A DNA stretch of 64,000 bases from CAWAQA01 sp963784065 (GCA_963784065.1 CAWAQA010000004.1:381383-445382); one strand, 5' to 3'. Positions 29,438-42,941 are shown, counted from the stretch's first letter. Notes: a model not told the origin generated them from the letters alone. Program-made: numbers and translations.

Positions 29438-29470
29438 AGCGACCGATAACTTACAGAAGCGACCGATAAC
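29438..29470. repeat. Direct repeat upstream of the lytic transglycosylase gene
   Basis: AGCGACCGATAAC occurs twice (29438-29450 and 29458-29470), start to start 20 bases apart, about two turns of the helix. Two copies on one face of the DNA suit a regulator dimer or tandem binding. The following 70 bases up to the mltD start show no strong promoter. Confidence 0.5.
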
Positions 29471-29543
29471 CACAGTGGGCCGAAACTGCAACTGCTGAGC
29501 CCGCTGGACTTATTGTTGACCCACCTGCTAGAGGTACCGCCTG

Positions 29544-31291
29544 ATGCCGAGACCGCGCCACGGCTTGAATGGGGCGATCTGCGCCCTCGCATTGTTCTCA
29601 GCGGCCTGCGCTGCCCATGTGCCTCCAGCGGCCGTTCCGTCGCCGGCGCCCGTGGCTGCCGCAGCACCCGTTCCCGCGGCCCCCGCTCCCCAGCCCCAGA
29701 CCGACCCGGTCCTGGATCTGATTGCGGTGTCCAATGGCCATTTCGAGACCGGCCGGCGCGACCTCCAGCTGGGTCATCTCGAGACGGCGAAGACGGAGTT
29801 CAATCGGGCGCTGGAAGTTCTCCTCGAATCACCCCTGGGCGCTCGGACCGAACCGCGGCTCCGGGAGCATTTCGACCGCCTCGTGGAGCGCATCAGCGCC
29901 TACGAGGTCACGGCCCTGGCCCAGGGCGACGGATTCACGGAGCGGAAGCTCGATCCTGCCAGCATCGACGATCTGCTGACGATTTCGACGTTCGAGAGCC
30001 CGGCGGCGACTCCGGAAACGGAGCAGACCGTCGCCGAGGACCTCCAGGAAACGGTCCACGACATCGACATCCCGCTGAATGCGCGGGTGTTGTCGTTCGT
30101 CCAGCTGTTCACCGGCCGGCTGAAAGGCTACCTGGAAGAGGGGTTGAGCCGGGGTGCCCGCTACCTGCCGATGATCCAGGATGTGTTCCGGGCCGAAGGG
30201 CTTCCGCTGGACCTCGCCTACGTCCCGCTGATCGAGAGCGCGTTCAAGCCCAGCGCGCTGTCTCGCGCGAAAGCGCGAGGGATCTGGCAGTTCATGCGAG
30301 GCACGGGCCTCGAGAATGGGGTTGAAGCACGACTGGTACATCGACGAGCGTGCGGATGCCGAGAAAAGCACGCGCGCCGCGGCCAAGTATCTGAAAAGCC
30401 TCCATAAGATGTTCGGCGAGGACTGGCATCTCGCGCTCGCCTCCTACAACGGCGGCCCGGGCCGGGTGCAGCGCGCGATGAAGCGGTCGGGCCGTGAGGA
30501 CTTCTGGGCCCTCAGCGCCAGTTCCCGCTTCCTCCCGCAGGAGACGCGGGATTACGTGCCGCTCATCCTCGCGGCCATGATCATCGCCAGGAACCCCGCT
30601 CAGTACGGGATGAACGTCACCCCGTGGGACGAGCAGCAGTTCGAGACGGTGCAGGTGGCCGAGGCGGTGGACATTCGCCGGGTCGCTGAGTGGGTCGACA
30701 TCCCGGTGCAGACGATCCAGGAGCTGAATCCGGAGCTTCGCCGCTGGACGACGCCCGTACGCGCCACCGATTACGAGCTGAAAGTGCCGATGGGCACGGC
30801 GGACGCGGTGCGCGAGCGCCTCGAACAGGCCGACCCGGCGGAACTGGCCGCCCTCAACCGTCACACGGTCAAGAAGGGCGAGACGCTCACCTCCATCGCG
30901 AAGCGGCTGAAAGTGAGCCGCGGGGACCTGGCCGAGGCGAACTATCTGACCCTGAAGTCCAGGGTGACGCCGGGCCAGCAGCTCGTTATTCCGCGCCCGC
31001 CGACGCTGCTCCTCGCCACGCGCACCGAGAACCCGGCGCCAGCCGTCGAAACCCGGAACGCGGACGCGGACGTCGTCAATGCGAGCAACATGAAGGCGCC
31101 GCAGCCCGAAAAGACGGCGCAGTCAACGCGTGATCCACCGCGTGAAGCGGGGCGACACGCTGTTCTCCATCGCGAGGCTGTATCGGACGACCGTCGCGTC
31201 GCTGAAGGAGTGGAACCGGATCAGCGGGAACGCGATCCAGATCGGACAGCGGCTGACCATCTTCCCGAACGGGGCGGTGGAGACGAACTAG
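29544..31291 (+). CDS. mltD: MltD-like membrane-bound lytic transglycosylase with LysM repeats, frameshifted
   Basis: Lipoprotein start (ALALFSAACAAH lipobox), then a spacer with tetratricopeptide-like helices and the SLT domain: LDLAYVPLIESAFKPSALS with the catalytic glutamate, GIWQFM, then YLKSLHKMFGEDWHLALASYNGGPGRVQ. It cuts peptidoglycan glycan chains leaving 1,6-anhydro ends. The C-terminus holds LysM domains: a divergent one (VQTIQELNPELRRW), HTVKKGETLTSIAKRL, and a last one HRVKRGDTLFSIARLYRTTV that reads in another frame. Frames change at about 30315 and 31125; the true stop is TAG at 31289. It makes the anhydro-muropeptides whose sugars murQ/nagB could recycle. Confidence 0.88.
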
Positions 31292-31423
31292 GAAGTGTCC
31301 TTGTGATTTCTACAGCGGGCCGCCCGTTGGTTGGCCCGCGAGATCGCGGTCGAAAGGCTGTCGTGGGCACTACAGGTTCAGTTGATACGATCCACTAGGA
31401 CACACCGTCCACGAAACGAGATC

Positions 31424-31459
31424 AAGGCCGGCAGGAGCAACTCCTGACCGGCCTTTTTG
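31424..31459 (+). terminator. Intrinsic terminator after mltD
   Basis: Stem AAGGCCGGCAGGAG (31424-31437) with CTCCTGACCGGCCTT (31441-), a three-base loop and a T-tract. It is about 130 bases after the mltD stop and fits rho-independent termination on the plus strand. Confidence 0.85.
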
Positions 31460-31588
31460 TTTGGACGTCACGCCCGCCTACCCCCGGCCCGATCAACGCA
31501 TCCGGCCAAGGCACAGCCAGTTGGTTAAGCCTGACGCGGACGTCCAGGGCGAGCGTCTGCGAGCGCCGAGCCGTCGATACCCTGAAAT

Positions 31589-31622
31589 GAAAAAGGCCGG
31601 CCAGGATTTCTCCTGCCGGCCT
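31589..31622 (-). terminator. Intrinsic terminator after the coiled-coil gene
   Basis: Hairpin AAGGCCGGC / GCCGGCCTT (31593-31622) with an A-run on its left, so the U-tract forms on the minus strand. It closes the coiled-coil gene 80 bases after its stop. The sequence of its stem is nearly the same as that of the plus-strand terminator at 31424. Confidence 0.85.
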
Positions 31623-31699
31623 TCTGTCGGTTGTCTCTCGAGCGGTGAGCTTCTGGGCTTCGAGTCCTGTGCCTGCGCTTTGAGCCTTGCCTGACGCGC

Positions 31700-34444
31700 C
31701 TACGCAGTCACCTTCTTGGCGCCCACGTCCTCCGGCTTCGTCGTCCTCCGGGTGCGCAGCTGCTTGATGCTCTGCTCGATGCGCTCGGCCAGCTCGCGCT
31801 CGTGCTGCAGCGTGCGCAGCGTGTTCTGCGCTTCCTGCATCATGAACTCGAGCCGTGCAGCTTCTCGCCCACGTGGTCGATGACCGCCTTCTGCTCGCCG
31901 AGCGTCTCGAGATTGATGCGCACGTCCTCGAGCAGGTTGGAGATCAGGCTCGTCTTGGACTGCACCTCGTCGACCATCTTCCGGCGCGTCTCGATTGTCG
32001 GCGATCTTCTCCTCGGTCTCGCCGGACATGGCGAGCAGATCCTGCACCTGCCGGCGCAGCGCCGCGACGCTCCTCGCGATGATCGCTGACGTACTGCAGG
32101 TCGGCCTTGCTGCGCGCGCTGATCTGGTGGACGCTGTCCACCTCGGCCTTGACCGCGGCTGACGACTGCCTCGCGATCGACGAGCGCCTTCATCTTCGCG
32201 TCGATCTCGGCTGACTTCTGCGCGAGATCCGCCACCTTGGTTTCGACCGCGGCAATCTTCTTCTCGGAGAACGAAAGCTGCGCACGGCGCTGCTCGAGCG
32301 CCTTGTACATCGCTTCGGCGCGCTTGATCTGGTCCTCGGCGGCCTCCGCCTGGGCGACCGCTTCACGCTGCCGCGCCTGAATGCGGGCCAGCTCGCCAAT
32401 CAGCTCGTCCTTGACGGAGCTCGAGCGGCCCAGCTCTTCGCCGAGCGCCTGCATCTGCTTCATCCGTTCCGCGGTTTCGGTCGCCAGCGAGCGGCTCGAC
32501 TCCACGAGCTCGACGAGCCGCGCCTGCTGTTCCTTGATGACCGCCTCGTCCTGCAGCACGCCCTTGAAGCTCTCGCCGGCATGGTCGAGCTGCGCCTGCA
32601 GCGACGTCAGCCGGTTGGCGAGCGGCAGCACCTTCGTCTGCGCGCTGCTGACGCCATCGATCTTCTGCTGGGCGTCGAGCATCTGGGCAATGACGCCGTC
32701 GACCTGCGTTTTCAGCGTGTCGAGCTCGGCGCGGCGGGCGAGCTGTTCCGCCAGCTTCCGATCGACGTCGGCGGTCAGGACATGAAGGGTGTTGATGCGG
32801 CCTTCGAGCTTGTCGACGAACTGGATGCGGCCAGTCACGCGGGTCAGCTGCGCGTCGAGCTCGCTGGCGAGCTCGCCGAGGCGGGTTGCGGCCTTCGTGC
32901 CGTTCTCCACATCGGACAGCCGCCCGACAATCGCGTCCATCGTCGCCTCGAGCTCCGGCGTCCGGGCGCGGAACGAGGTGAGGCGATCGCCGAACGCTTC
33001 GAGCGCGGCGCGATCCGACGCCGAGCTTGTCGCGAAGCTGCGTCACCTCGGCGTGCGACTTGTGGAAGTCCTGGATGTCCTTGCGCAGCTCGTCGAGGTC
33101 GGCGCGGTTCTGCTTGAGCACGTCGTACTGAACCGCTGTCCGCTTCGCCAGCTCGTCGACCTGCCCCAGACGCTCCTGCAGCGACTCGAGGTTCGCCTGC
33201 TTCTTCGTCAGCTCGTCGGCCTGGCCGAGCAGCGACTGGAAGTCCTTGCTGAGCGCGTCGGCGCGCTGGTTCAGCAGCGACAGGTGCTTCTCCTTCGCCG
33301 CCAGCGCGTCCATGCGGCTCTCGGCCTCGCTGCACCGCCGACTGCAGCGCCGCGGAGCCGATGGTCGAACGCCTCGAATTCCTTCTTCTCGAGGCCCAGC
33401 TTCTCGACGTACGAGCGCATGACGTCCACGAGCGCGCGGCCGTCCTTCTCCATCCGCGCCGCTTCGCGTGCGAATTCGTCGCGGGACTTGCTGGCTGCCT
33501 CGACCTTCGCGTTGGTCTCTTCGACGATCTTCTCGATGCGGAGGATCGTCTCCTCGCCGCGCGCCGCCTGCTTCAGGCCCTCGTTCAACTTGCCGATCTG
33601 GACGTCCATGCTCCAGACCATCTCGTTGAGGCGGTTGGCCTCGACGACGGCGCGATCGATCGTGTGCTTCTGGCCTTCGAGCGCCTTCGACTTCTGCGTG
33701 ACGTGCTCGGCGAGGGCGTTGAGCGAGGTGAGCTTCTCTTCGGTGGCCTTGCTCAGCTCCTGCAGCTGCATGAGCGGCCCGAGCTTCTTTTCGACGTCCT
33801 TGACCGCCTCGGTCGCGGCCGTCGAGTCTTCCTTGCGCGCCGCGCGACGGTATCGCGCAGCTTCGCGTAGTCCTGGTTGAGCTGGCCCGCGGTGCCGCGC
33901 ACCTGGTCGAGCTCGCCGCGCAGCGCAGCGGCGTTGTCGACGCGACGGACTTGATCTCGTTCTGCGCCTGCCGCAGCTGGCTGCGGAACTCCTCGAGCGC
34001 CGCGCGCTCCTTCTTGATCGCGTCGACGCTCGCCTGGGTTTCGAGCGCCTGCGAGGAGAGCTGCTGGACCTGCCGGCGATGCGCCTGAAGGTCGCCGTCG
34101 GGCGCCATCAGCTTCTCGGCCGCCTGCCTGCGCCTGCGTGGCGGTATCGATGAGCGACTGGACGCGCGTCTCGACCTCGGCGAACGACGTGGCGCGCTCC
34201 TCGACGCCCTCGCAGCCGCCTGGTGACCTCGTCGAGCTTTTCGGCGGCGACGACCGCTTTCTGCTCGATCTGCTCGAGCGACTTCCCCATCTGCGACAGC
34301 TTGGAGCTGCGCATCGAGATCTGGGTGAGCATCGCGCTCAGGGCGCTGCGCTCCTCCTTGGCGGCGGTGATCAGGCTCTGAAGGTCGTCGACCTGCTTCT
34401 GGGCCTTGCCGGCTGCCGGCCAGGCCTTTCAGGGAGTCAAGCAT
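31700..34444 (-). CDS. Giant coiled-coil protein, heavily frameshifted
   Basis: About 914 residues, nearly all heptad-rich coiled coil. No catalytic domain. Readable parts: LTQISMRSSKLSQMGKSLEQIEQ near the N-terminus; QLQELSKATEEKLTSLNALAEHV; KHLSLLNQRADALSKDFQSLLGQADEL; LDELRKDIQDFHKSHAEVTQLR; AELDTLKTQVDGVIAQMLDAQQ; and QEAQNTLRTLQHERELAERI near the end. Single-base breaks occur every 200-400 bases (for example about 34400, 34220, 33940, 33840, 33320, 33030, 32180, 31990 and 31860). No signal peptide or membrane helix. It looks like a structural or scaffolding protein related in style to SMC arms or myosin-like tails, but no family can be named. It ends in its own terminator. Confidence 0.7.
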
Positions 34445-34779
34445 TGCTGCTTCCTTGTAGCGCGAGGGTGGAGGCCCGCCTCGAGGAAAGTGTGGCCGGC
34501 GGCGTCGAGAGCTTCATGAGCATAATGGTGCGCTCAGCTAAACTCAATATCCAACAGTAGTTACGCTAGCTTCCGGGGCCCGCGCCGGTTCTCGGGCTGC
34601 CGCCGGACGATCATTCTGCTCGGAATATCGGAACGGACCGCGTTGCGGAATAGCCGCTCACGCACGGACTGCCATCGGACCGGTTCACCGCGGGATTTCT
34701 GCCGCGTCTCGACGGATCCGGACACCGGCCTGAGATGTCCGCGTGCCGGAGCGGGACCGTATTTGCAATACAGCCGGGC

Positions 34780-36305
34780 ATGCTGGCGAGCCTCCGCAGC
34801 GCGGCCGTGTTCGGCGTCGAGGCGTTTCCCGTTCACATCGAAGTGGACGTCTCATTCGGACTTCCGCGGTTCACGATGGTTGGCCTGCCCGACGCGACCG
34901 TGCGCGAGAGCCGGGACCGGGTACGGTCGGCGATCCGCAACTCGGGCTTCGAGTTCCCATCTCACCGCATCACCGTCAACCTTGCGCCCGCCGACGTTCG
35001 CAAGGCGCGGATCGTCGTTCGACCTGCCCATTGCGCTCGGACTGCTCGCCACCTCGGGAGCGCTGACCCGCCGGGCGGTCGACGACACGGTCGTGCTGGG
35101 CGAGCTGTCGCTGGACGGCGCGATCAACGGCATTCGCGGTGTCCTGCCGATCGCGGTCGCAACCCGCCGGCTGGGCGTGCGGCGGCTGCTCCTGCCGCCG
35201 CAGAACGCGGCCGAAGCATCGGTCGTGGCCGGACTGGACGTCTGCATCGCGCGATCGCTGGCCGAGGCGATAAGCGCCCTCAACTCTCCCGACGCGCCGA
35301 GCGGGCGCAGGCGATGACGGACCCGCCGGAGGCCGACACCTGGCCGGATGGCGACCTCGCGGAAGTGCGTGGGCAGCTGCTTCCCCGCCGTGCCCTCGAA
35401 GTGGCCGCGGCCGGTGGTCACAACCTGCTGCTCTCGGGCCCGCCGGGTGCCGGCAAGACCATGCTGGCGCAGGCGGCTGGCGGGCATCCTTCCGCCGCTC
35501 ACGTTCGACGAGGCGCTGGAGTGCACGGCCATTCACTCGGTGGCCGGAACCCTTGCTCCTGGAGCAGGACTCCTCGCGACGCGCCCGTTCCGCGCACCGC
35601 ATCACACGATCTCCAACGTCGCCCTCGTCGGCGGCGGCGACGAACCCGCGGCCCGGCGAGATCTCCCTGGCGCACAACGGCGTGCTGTTCCTCGACGAGA
35701 TGCCGGAGTTCGATCGCCGCGTGCTGGAAGTGCTGCGGCAACCGCTCGAGGAAGGGCGCGTGACGATCGCCCGCGCCGCCCGGAGCGCCGTGTTCCCGGC
35801 GCGCTTCGTGCTCGTGGCGGCGATGAATCCTTGTCCGTGCGGCTTTCTCGGTGACGAGCGCCGCCGCTGCCACTGCACGCCCAGCCAGATTGCGCGATAT
35901 CGCGGCCGCTTGTCGGGGCCGCTGCGCGATCGGCTGGATCTGATCGTGGACGTACCGGCAGTGCCTGTCAGTGCCATCACCGAGAGCGCCGCTGGTGAGT
36001 CGTCGGCCGCGGTGCGGCGGCGCGTGCGCGTCGCGCGAGCCACGCAGCAGGCGCGCTATGGCGCCGACGGGCCGCGCACCAATGCCGCGGTGCGGGGCGG
36101 CGCGGTCACGACGTTGTGCAGGCCCGACCCGGCAGGGCGTGCGCTGCTGCGGAAGGCCATCGAGCGGATCGGTCTCAGCGCCCGCGGCTACGACCGAGTG
36201 CTCAAGGTTGGACGGACGATTGCCGACCTCGCCGGCTCGCCGGGTGTGACCGCCGAGCACGTCGCCGAGGCGCTTCAGTACCCGATTAGTGGAGTGAAGC
36301 CGTGA
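34780..36305 (+). CDS. comM: ComM/YifB-like magnesium-chelatase-type AAA+ ATPase, frameshifted
   Basis: Starts LASLRSAAVFGVEAFPVHIEVDV, then FGLPRFTMVGLPDATVRESRDRVRSAI and FDLPIALGLLATSGAL of the ChlI/YifB N-terminal (Lon-like) domain. The AAA+ part follows: DLAEVRGQLLPRRALEVAAAGG, Walker A LLSGPPGAGKTMLAQA, Walker B NGVLFLDEMPEF, VTIARAARSAVFPARFVLVAAMNPCPCG with the CPCG zinc motif, and CHCTPSQIARYRGRLSGPLRDRLDL with the sensor arginine. ComM is a helicase that drives branch migration during natural transformation. Frames change at about 35025, 35310, 35475 and 35645. ComEA-like protein and type IV pilus genes in the window fit a competence setting. Confidence 0.9.
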
Positions 36306-36323
36306 GACAGGCGATAGGAGGCC

Positions 36324-36366
36324 TCAGGAATCAGGAATCAGGGCGGAATCAGGAATCAGGAATCAG
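36324..36366. repeat. Short tandem repeat of TCAGGAA
   Basis: TCAGGAA and partial copies (GGAATCA) recur five times with one interruption (GGGCGGAA). The repeat runs into the 3' end of the EamA gene, whose last codons (PDS-stop) are written by it. Confidence 0.8.
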
Positions 36367-37212
36367 TCCGACGCCGTAGATCGCCTTGTCAGCCGTCGCC
36401 GCGATGATGATCGTGCCGCCTCCGAGCACCCATGTGCCCGGGTACTCATCGCGAACGAGCCAGGTCCAGAGCGGGTTCAGCACAGGCTCGAGCAGCAGCA
36501 GCAGCGACGCTTCGAGCGCCGGCAGGTGCCGCATCGCCTTCGTCAGGCAGACATAGGCAAGCCCGATCTGGACGACGCCGAGATACACGACGGTCGTCCA
36601 CTCCCCCGCCGGCGCGGCCGGGAGCGGCCAGGCGAACGGCAGCGACACAGCGCTCGCCAGCACGTTGCCGGCCACGACGACGCTCATGCCGAGCCCCTCG
36701 TTCGCCGCGTCGCGCTCGACGAAACGCAGGCCGAGCAGCGTCAGGGCCCACGAGAGGCCGCACAACGCCGCGAGGACGTTGCCGGTTGCCGGGTCGGGCG
36801 CCGTGGCGGTCGCCTGAGGCTGACCGGCAAAACACAACATCATGCCGGCCCCGAGCGTGGCGAGGTAGACGAGGTCACGCCGGCGAAAACGCTCGCCGAT
36901 GAGGATCGGACCGAGCACGAGGAGGTACAAGGGCGCGGTTGCCTGCAGAAAGATGGCGTTGGCCGCCGTCGTCAACTTCGTCGCGTGAACGAAGAGCGTC
37001 AGCGTGCAGGCGTAGATCAGGCTCACCAGAAGGACGTGGGGCGTGAGGCGGACCCGTCCGCGGAGCCACAGCAGGAGGACGAGTGCGGCAATACCGGAGC
37101 GGAGGCCCGCTACTTGAGCGCTCGTGAAGGCGGCGACTTTGATGCCGGCGCCGCCAGTCGAGAACAGCAGTGCCGCGGCGATCGCCTGGAGCCGAGCCAT
37201 TTGGCGATTCAT
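36349..37212 (-). CDS. EamA/RhaT-family transporter
   Basis: 287 residues, unbroken, with ten predicted membrane helices in two five-helix repeats. First repeat: LQAIAAALLFSTGGAGIKVAAF, HVLLVSLIYACTLTLFVHATKLTTAANAIFLQATAPLY; second: VLAALCGLSWALTLLGLRFV, and AYVCLTKAMRHLPALEASLLLLLEPVLNPLW. The AxxLxxxEPxxxPLW pattern in the last third is typical of EamA drug/metabolite transporters. The substrate is unknown. It is convergent with comM. The terminal residues are coded inside a short tandem repeat, so the C-terminus is likely to vary between strains. Confidence 0.85.
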   Translation of the reverse strand: MNRQMARLQAIAAALLFSTGGAGIKVAAFTSAQVAGLRSGIAALVLLLWLRGRVRLTPHVLLVSLIYACTLTLFVHATKLTTAANAIFLQATAPLYLLVLGPILIGERFRRRDLVYLATLGAGMMLCFAGQPQATATAPDPATGNVLAALCGLSWALTLLGLRFVERDAANEGLGMSVVVAGNVLASAVSLPFAWPLPAAPAGEWTTVVYLGVVQIGLAYVCLTKAMRHLPALEASLLLLLEPVLNPLWTWLVRDEYPGTWVLGGGTIIIAATADKAIYGVGLIPDS

Positions 37213-37345
37213 ATACAGTCATTCGCCCGATGTTCGCCCACTGTGGTGTTTTCCCTTTGAACGGCCGACAACCCTTGTAGTAACCTTCGGGCCGCGGACG
37301 GCATCCCCCGGCCCGCGGGCACTCACAATACTGCTGACGGAAACG

Positions 37346-38267
37346 ATGCTCTCAAGGCGTTACACGATTGTTGTTGCTGACCGCACCTCGGGTGTCGTGC
37401 GCCGCGCAACCATTTCTGTGCGTCCCATCGCGATCACCACCTGCGTGGTGCTCGTGACCCCAATCTTGATCGGTCTCGGCGCCGCGTGGAAAGGCCACCT
37501 CGACGCGGCCGAACTGATCGCGCAGCCAGCAGGTCCTCGAGGTCGAGAACGCCAGCTACCGTTCGGCCACCCTGCAGCTGGCCGGTCAAATCGAATCGCT
37601 CCAGTCCGCGATCGCCGACCTGGCGGGACGTTCCGCGCTCGATCCGAACCTGTCGCGGGCGATGGACAAGCTGCCCGCGCTGGTGAAAGCGCGCGCGATG
37701 GGTGGGGCCACCGAGGTCGGACCGCACCGCGCGCCGGACGCTCGCCGCGATGACGGTCCCCGAAGATACGTTTGGACTGCTGCGCGGCCTTCTCGAGAGC
37801 CTCGAGTCGCGGCTCCACGTCGTCCGGCGCAACGTCGATCGCCGAAATGCCCTGGCCGACGCCACGCCGTCGATCTGGCCGGCGCACGGCTGGATCTCCT
37901 CGACGGTCGGCCCGCGCCGGGACCCGCTGACCGGGGGCGCGCGACTACCATTCCGGCCTCGACATCGCCGGCGAGCGGGGCCAGCCCGTCTATGCGACCG
38001 CTTCAGGCACGGTGAAACAGCTCGGCTACCAGGGCGCCTACGGCAATCTGGTCACGATCGATCACGGGTTCGGTCTCGAATCGCGGTACGGCCACCTGCT
38101 CGAACTACGCCGTCAAGAAGGGCGCGCAGGTGAAGCGCGGCGACGTCATCGGCCACGTCGGCGCCACCGGACGCGCGACCGGCTACCACCTCCACTACGA
38201 GGTGCTCGCCAACGGCCGGCTCCTCAACCCGCTGCAGCTGCTCACGCAGAAGCCGCGCGACCGATAG
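37346..38267 (+). CDS. M23-family peptidoglycan endopeptidase, frameshifted
   Basis: Begins with a short cytoplasmic piece (LSRRYTIVVADRTSGVVRR) and a membrane helix (IAITTCVVLVTPILIGLGAAW), so it is an inner-membrane, periplasm-facing protein. A coiled coil (VLEVENASYRSATLQLAGQI) follows. The LytM domain has DYHSGLDIAGERGQPVYATA (first zinc His and Asp), GTVKQLGYQGAYGNLVTIDHG, ESRYGHLL, and the HLHYEV motif near the end. Breaks are at about 37530, 37710, 37945 and 38105. M23 enzymes cut peptide cross-links, and related proteins without activity control amidases. About 307 residues. The promoter for secA begins immediately after the stop. Confidence 0.85.
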
Positions 38268-38292
38268 TCCCCTCACAATCCGCCGCGTTTCC

Positions 38293-38320
38293 TTGCCGAT
38301 GATGCCCGACGTGGCATAAT
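38293..38320 (+). promoter_or_regulatory. Predicted sigma70-type promoter of secA
   Basis: -35 TTGCCG (38293-38298), 16-base spacer, -10 CATAAT (38315-38320). The -10 matches the consensus at five of six positions. It is about 80 bases before the secA start, which has AGGAAG as ribosome site. Confidence 0.5.
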
Positions 38321-38400
38321 CGGTTGATATTCCTCGTGCAAGTGAGCCCTTCCTTCCGGCTGCCGCCGGGAGCCCTAGCTGGCATCACTCCAGGAAGCGA

Positions 38401-41335
<2,935 letters not shown>

Positions 41336-41342
41336 ACGGCGC

Positions 41343-41406
41343 GCCGGCTGAAGCGGGCCCCCACGATGACCGGACAGGCGTAGGCGCCGCCTTCAAGCGG
41401 CCCGCG
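41343..41406. repeat. REP-like inverted doublet between secA and guaB
   Basis: Copy 1 (41343-41365) reads on the minus strand CGTGGGGGCCCGCTTC, then AGCCGGC-like bases; copy 2 (41379-41406) on the plus strand starts CGTAGGCGCCGCCTTC, then AAGCGGC. The pair are in opposite orientation, as in BIME-type REP arrangements. The same doublet is found at 46000-46075. Confidence 0.55.
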
Positions 41407-41414
41407 AGGTTCAG

Positions 41415-42941
41415 ATGGACTTGAAGACGGGTTCCTTGACGCTGACGCCCGCCGCCGCCGAAATGGCCACGGCGCTGACATTCGACGATGTGCTGCTGGT
41501 GCCGCAGCACTCGACGGTGCTGCCGACCCAGGTGGACGTGTCAACGCGGCTGACGCGCAATATCCGCCTGAACGTGCCGCTGGTCAGCGCGGCGATGGAC
41601 ACGGTCACGGAATCACAACTCGCCATCGCCATGGCGCAGCAGGGCGGGCTGGGCGTCATCCACAAGAACCTGTCGATCGAGGAACAGGCAGCCGAGGTCG
41701 ATCGCGTGAAGCGATCCGAGAGCGGGATGATCGTGAACCCGATCACGCTCTCCCCCACCAACCGGATCTACGAAGCGCTCGACCTGATGAAGAGCTACCG
41801 CATCTCGGGTGTGCCCATCACCGAGGACGGCAGCAAGGAAGGACGGCTCGCCGGGATTCTGACCAACCGTGACCTGCGGTTCGAGACCAACGTGCAACGG
41901 CCGATTTCCGATGTGATGACGAAGGATCCGCTGTTCACGGTTCCGGTCGGCACGACGCTCGACGAGGCGCGCGAATTCCTCCACCGGCACAAGGTCGAGA
42001 AGCTGCTCGTCGTGGACAAGGAGTTCCGGCTCAAGGGACTCATCACCGTCAAGGACATCCAGAAGGCGATCAAGTATCCGATTGCGTGCAAGGACGCGCT
42101 CGGGCGTCTGCGCTGCGGCGCCGCGATCGGCGTGGCCAAGGATTCGCTCGAACGGGCGCAGGCGCTCGTCTCCGCCGGGGTGGACGTGCTCGTGATCGAC
42201 ACGGCGCACGGGCATTCGCAGGGCGTGATCGACATGGTCGCGCGCGTGCGACGCGACTACCCGAATACCGAGATCGTCGCGGGCAATGTCGCCACGGCCG
42301 AAGCCACCGAGGCGCTCATCGGCGCCGGCGTGGACGCCGTCAAGGTCGGAATCGGCGGCGGCTCGATCTGCACGACGCGTGTCGTGGCCGGGATTGGCGT
42401 GCCGATGATCAGCTCGATCATGGAGTGCGCCCAGGCGGCGGCGGCGCGAAACGTTCCCGTGATCGCCGACGGCGGAATCCGCTATTCGGGCGACATCGTG
42501 AAAGCCCTCGCGGTGGGCGCGAGCTGCACGATGATCGGCAACCTGTTCGCCGGCGTCGATGAGAGCCCTGGTGAGCTGATCCTGTTCCAGGGGCGCAGCT
42601 ACAAGGAGTATCGCGGGATGGGCTCGATCGGCGCGATGCGCCGCGGCAGCCGCGACCGGTATTTCCAGGACGAGTTCGACCTCGAAGGTGGCCGCGCCAC
42701 AGACAAGCTCGTGCCCGAAGGGATCGAAGGGCGCGTCGCCCACAAAGGCAGCGCGGCGGCGGTCATCCACCAGCTGGTGGGTGGCTTGCGCGCCGGCATG
42801 GGCTACTGCGGCAGCGCCACGATTCCCGAGCTGCAGCGCAAGGCCAAGCTGATTCGCATCACGCCGGCCGGCGCCCGCGAGAGTCACGTGCATGACGTGA
42901 CGATCACGAAGGAAGCGCCGAACTACCGCATGGAAAACTGA
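41415..42941 (+). CDS. guaB: Inosine-5'-monophosphate dehydrogenase
   Basis: 508 residues, unbroken. Rate-limiting step of guanine nucleotide synthesis, IMP to XMP with NAD. N-terminal catalytic part (LTFDDVLLVPQHSTVLP), two CBS domains at about residues 110-220 (MIVNPITLSPTNRIYEALDL and VMTKDPLFTVPVGTTLDEA), then the barrel with VLVIDTAHGHSQGVIDMV, KVGIGGGSICTTRVVAGIGVP with catalytic Cys319, VPVIADGGIRYSGDIVKALA, GSIGAMRRGSRDRY (flap arginine) and VPEGIEGRVAHKG. The loop before the catalytic Cys has Gly where the usual sequence has Pro (GIGPGSICTTR). Otherwise normal. Confidence 0.97.
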   Translation: MDLKTGSLTLTPAAAEMATALTFDDVLLVPQHSTVLPTQVDVSTRLTRNIRLNVPLVSAAMDTVTESQLAIAMAQQGGLGVIHKNLSIEEQAAEVDRVKRSESGMIVNPITLSPTNRIYEALDLMKSYRISGVPITEDGSKEGRLAGILTNRDLRFETNVQRPISDVMTKDPLFTVPVGTTLDEAREFLHRHKVEKLLVVDKEFRLKGLITVKDIQKAIKYPIACKDALGRLRCGAAIGVAKDSLERAQALVSAGVDVLVIDTAHGHSQGVIDMVARVRRDYPNTEIVAGNVATAEATEALIGAGVDAVKVGIGGGSICTTRVVAGIGVPMISSIMECAQAAAARNVPVIADGGIRYSGDIVKALAVGASCTMIGNLFAGVDESPGELILFQGRSYKEYRGMGSIGAMRRGSRDRYFQDEFDLEGGRATDKLVPEGIEGRVAHKGSAAAVIHQLVGGLRAGMGYCGSATIPELQRKAKLIRITPAGARESHVHDVTITKEAPNYRMEN

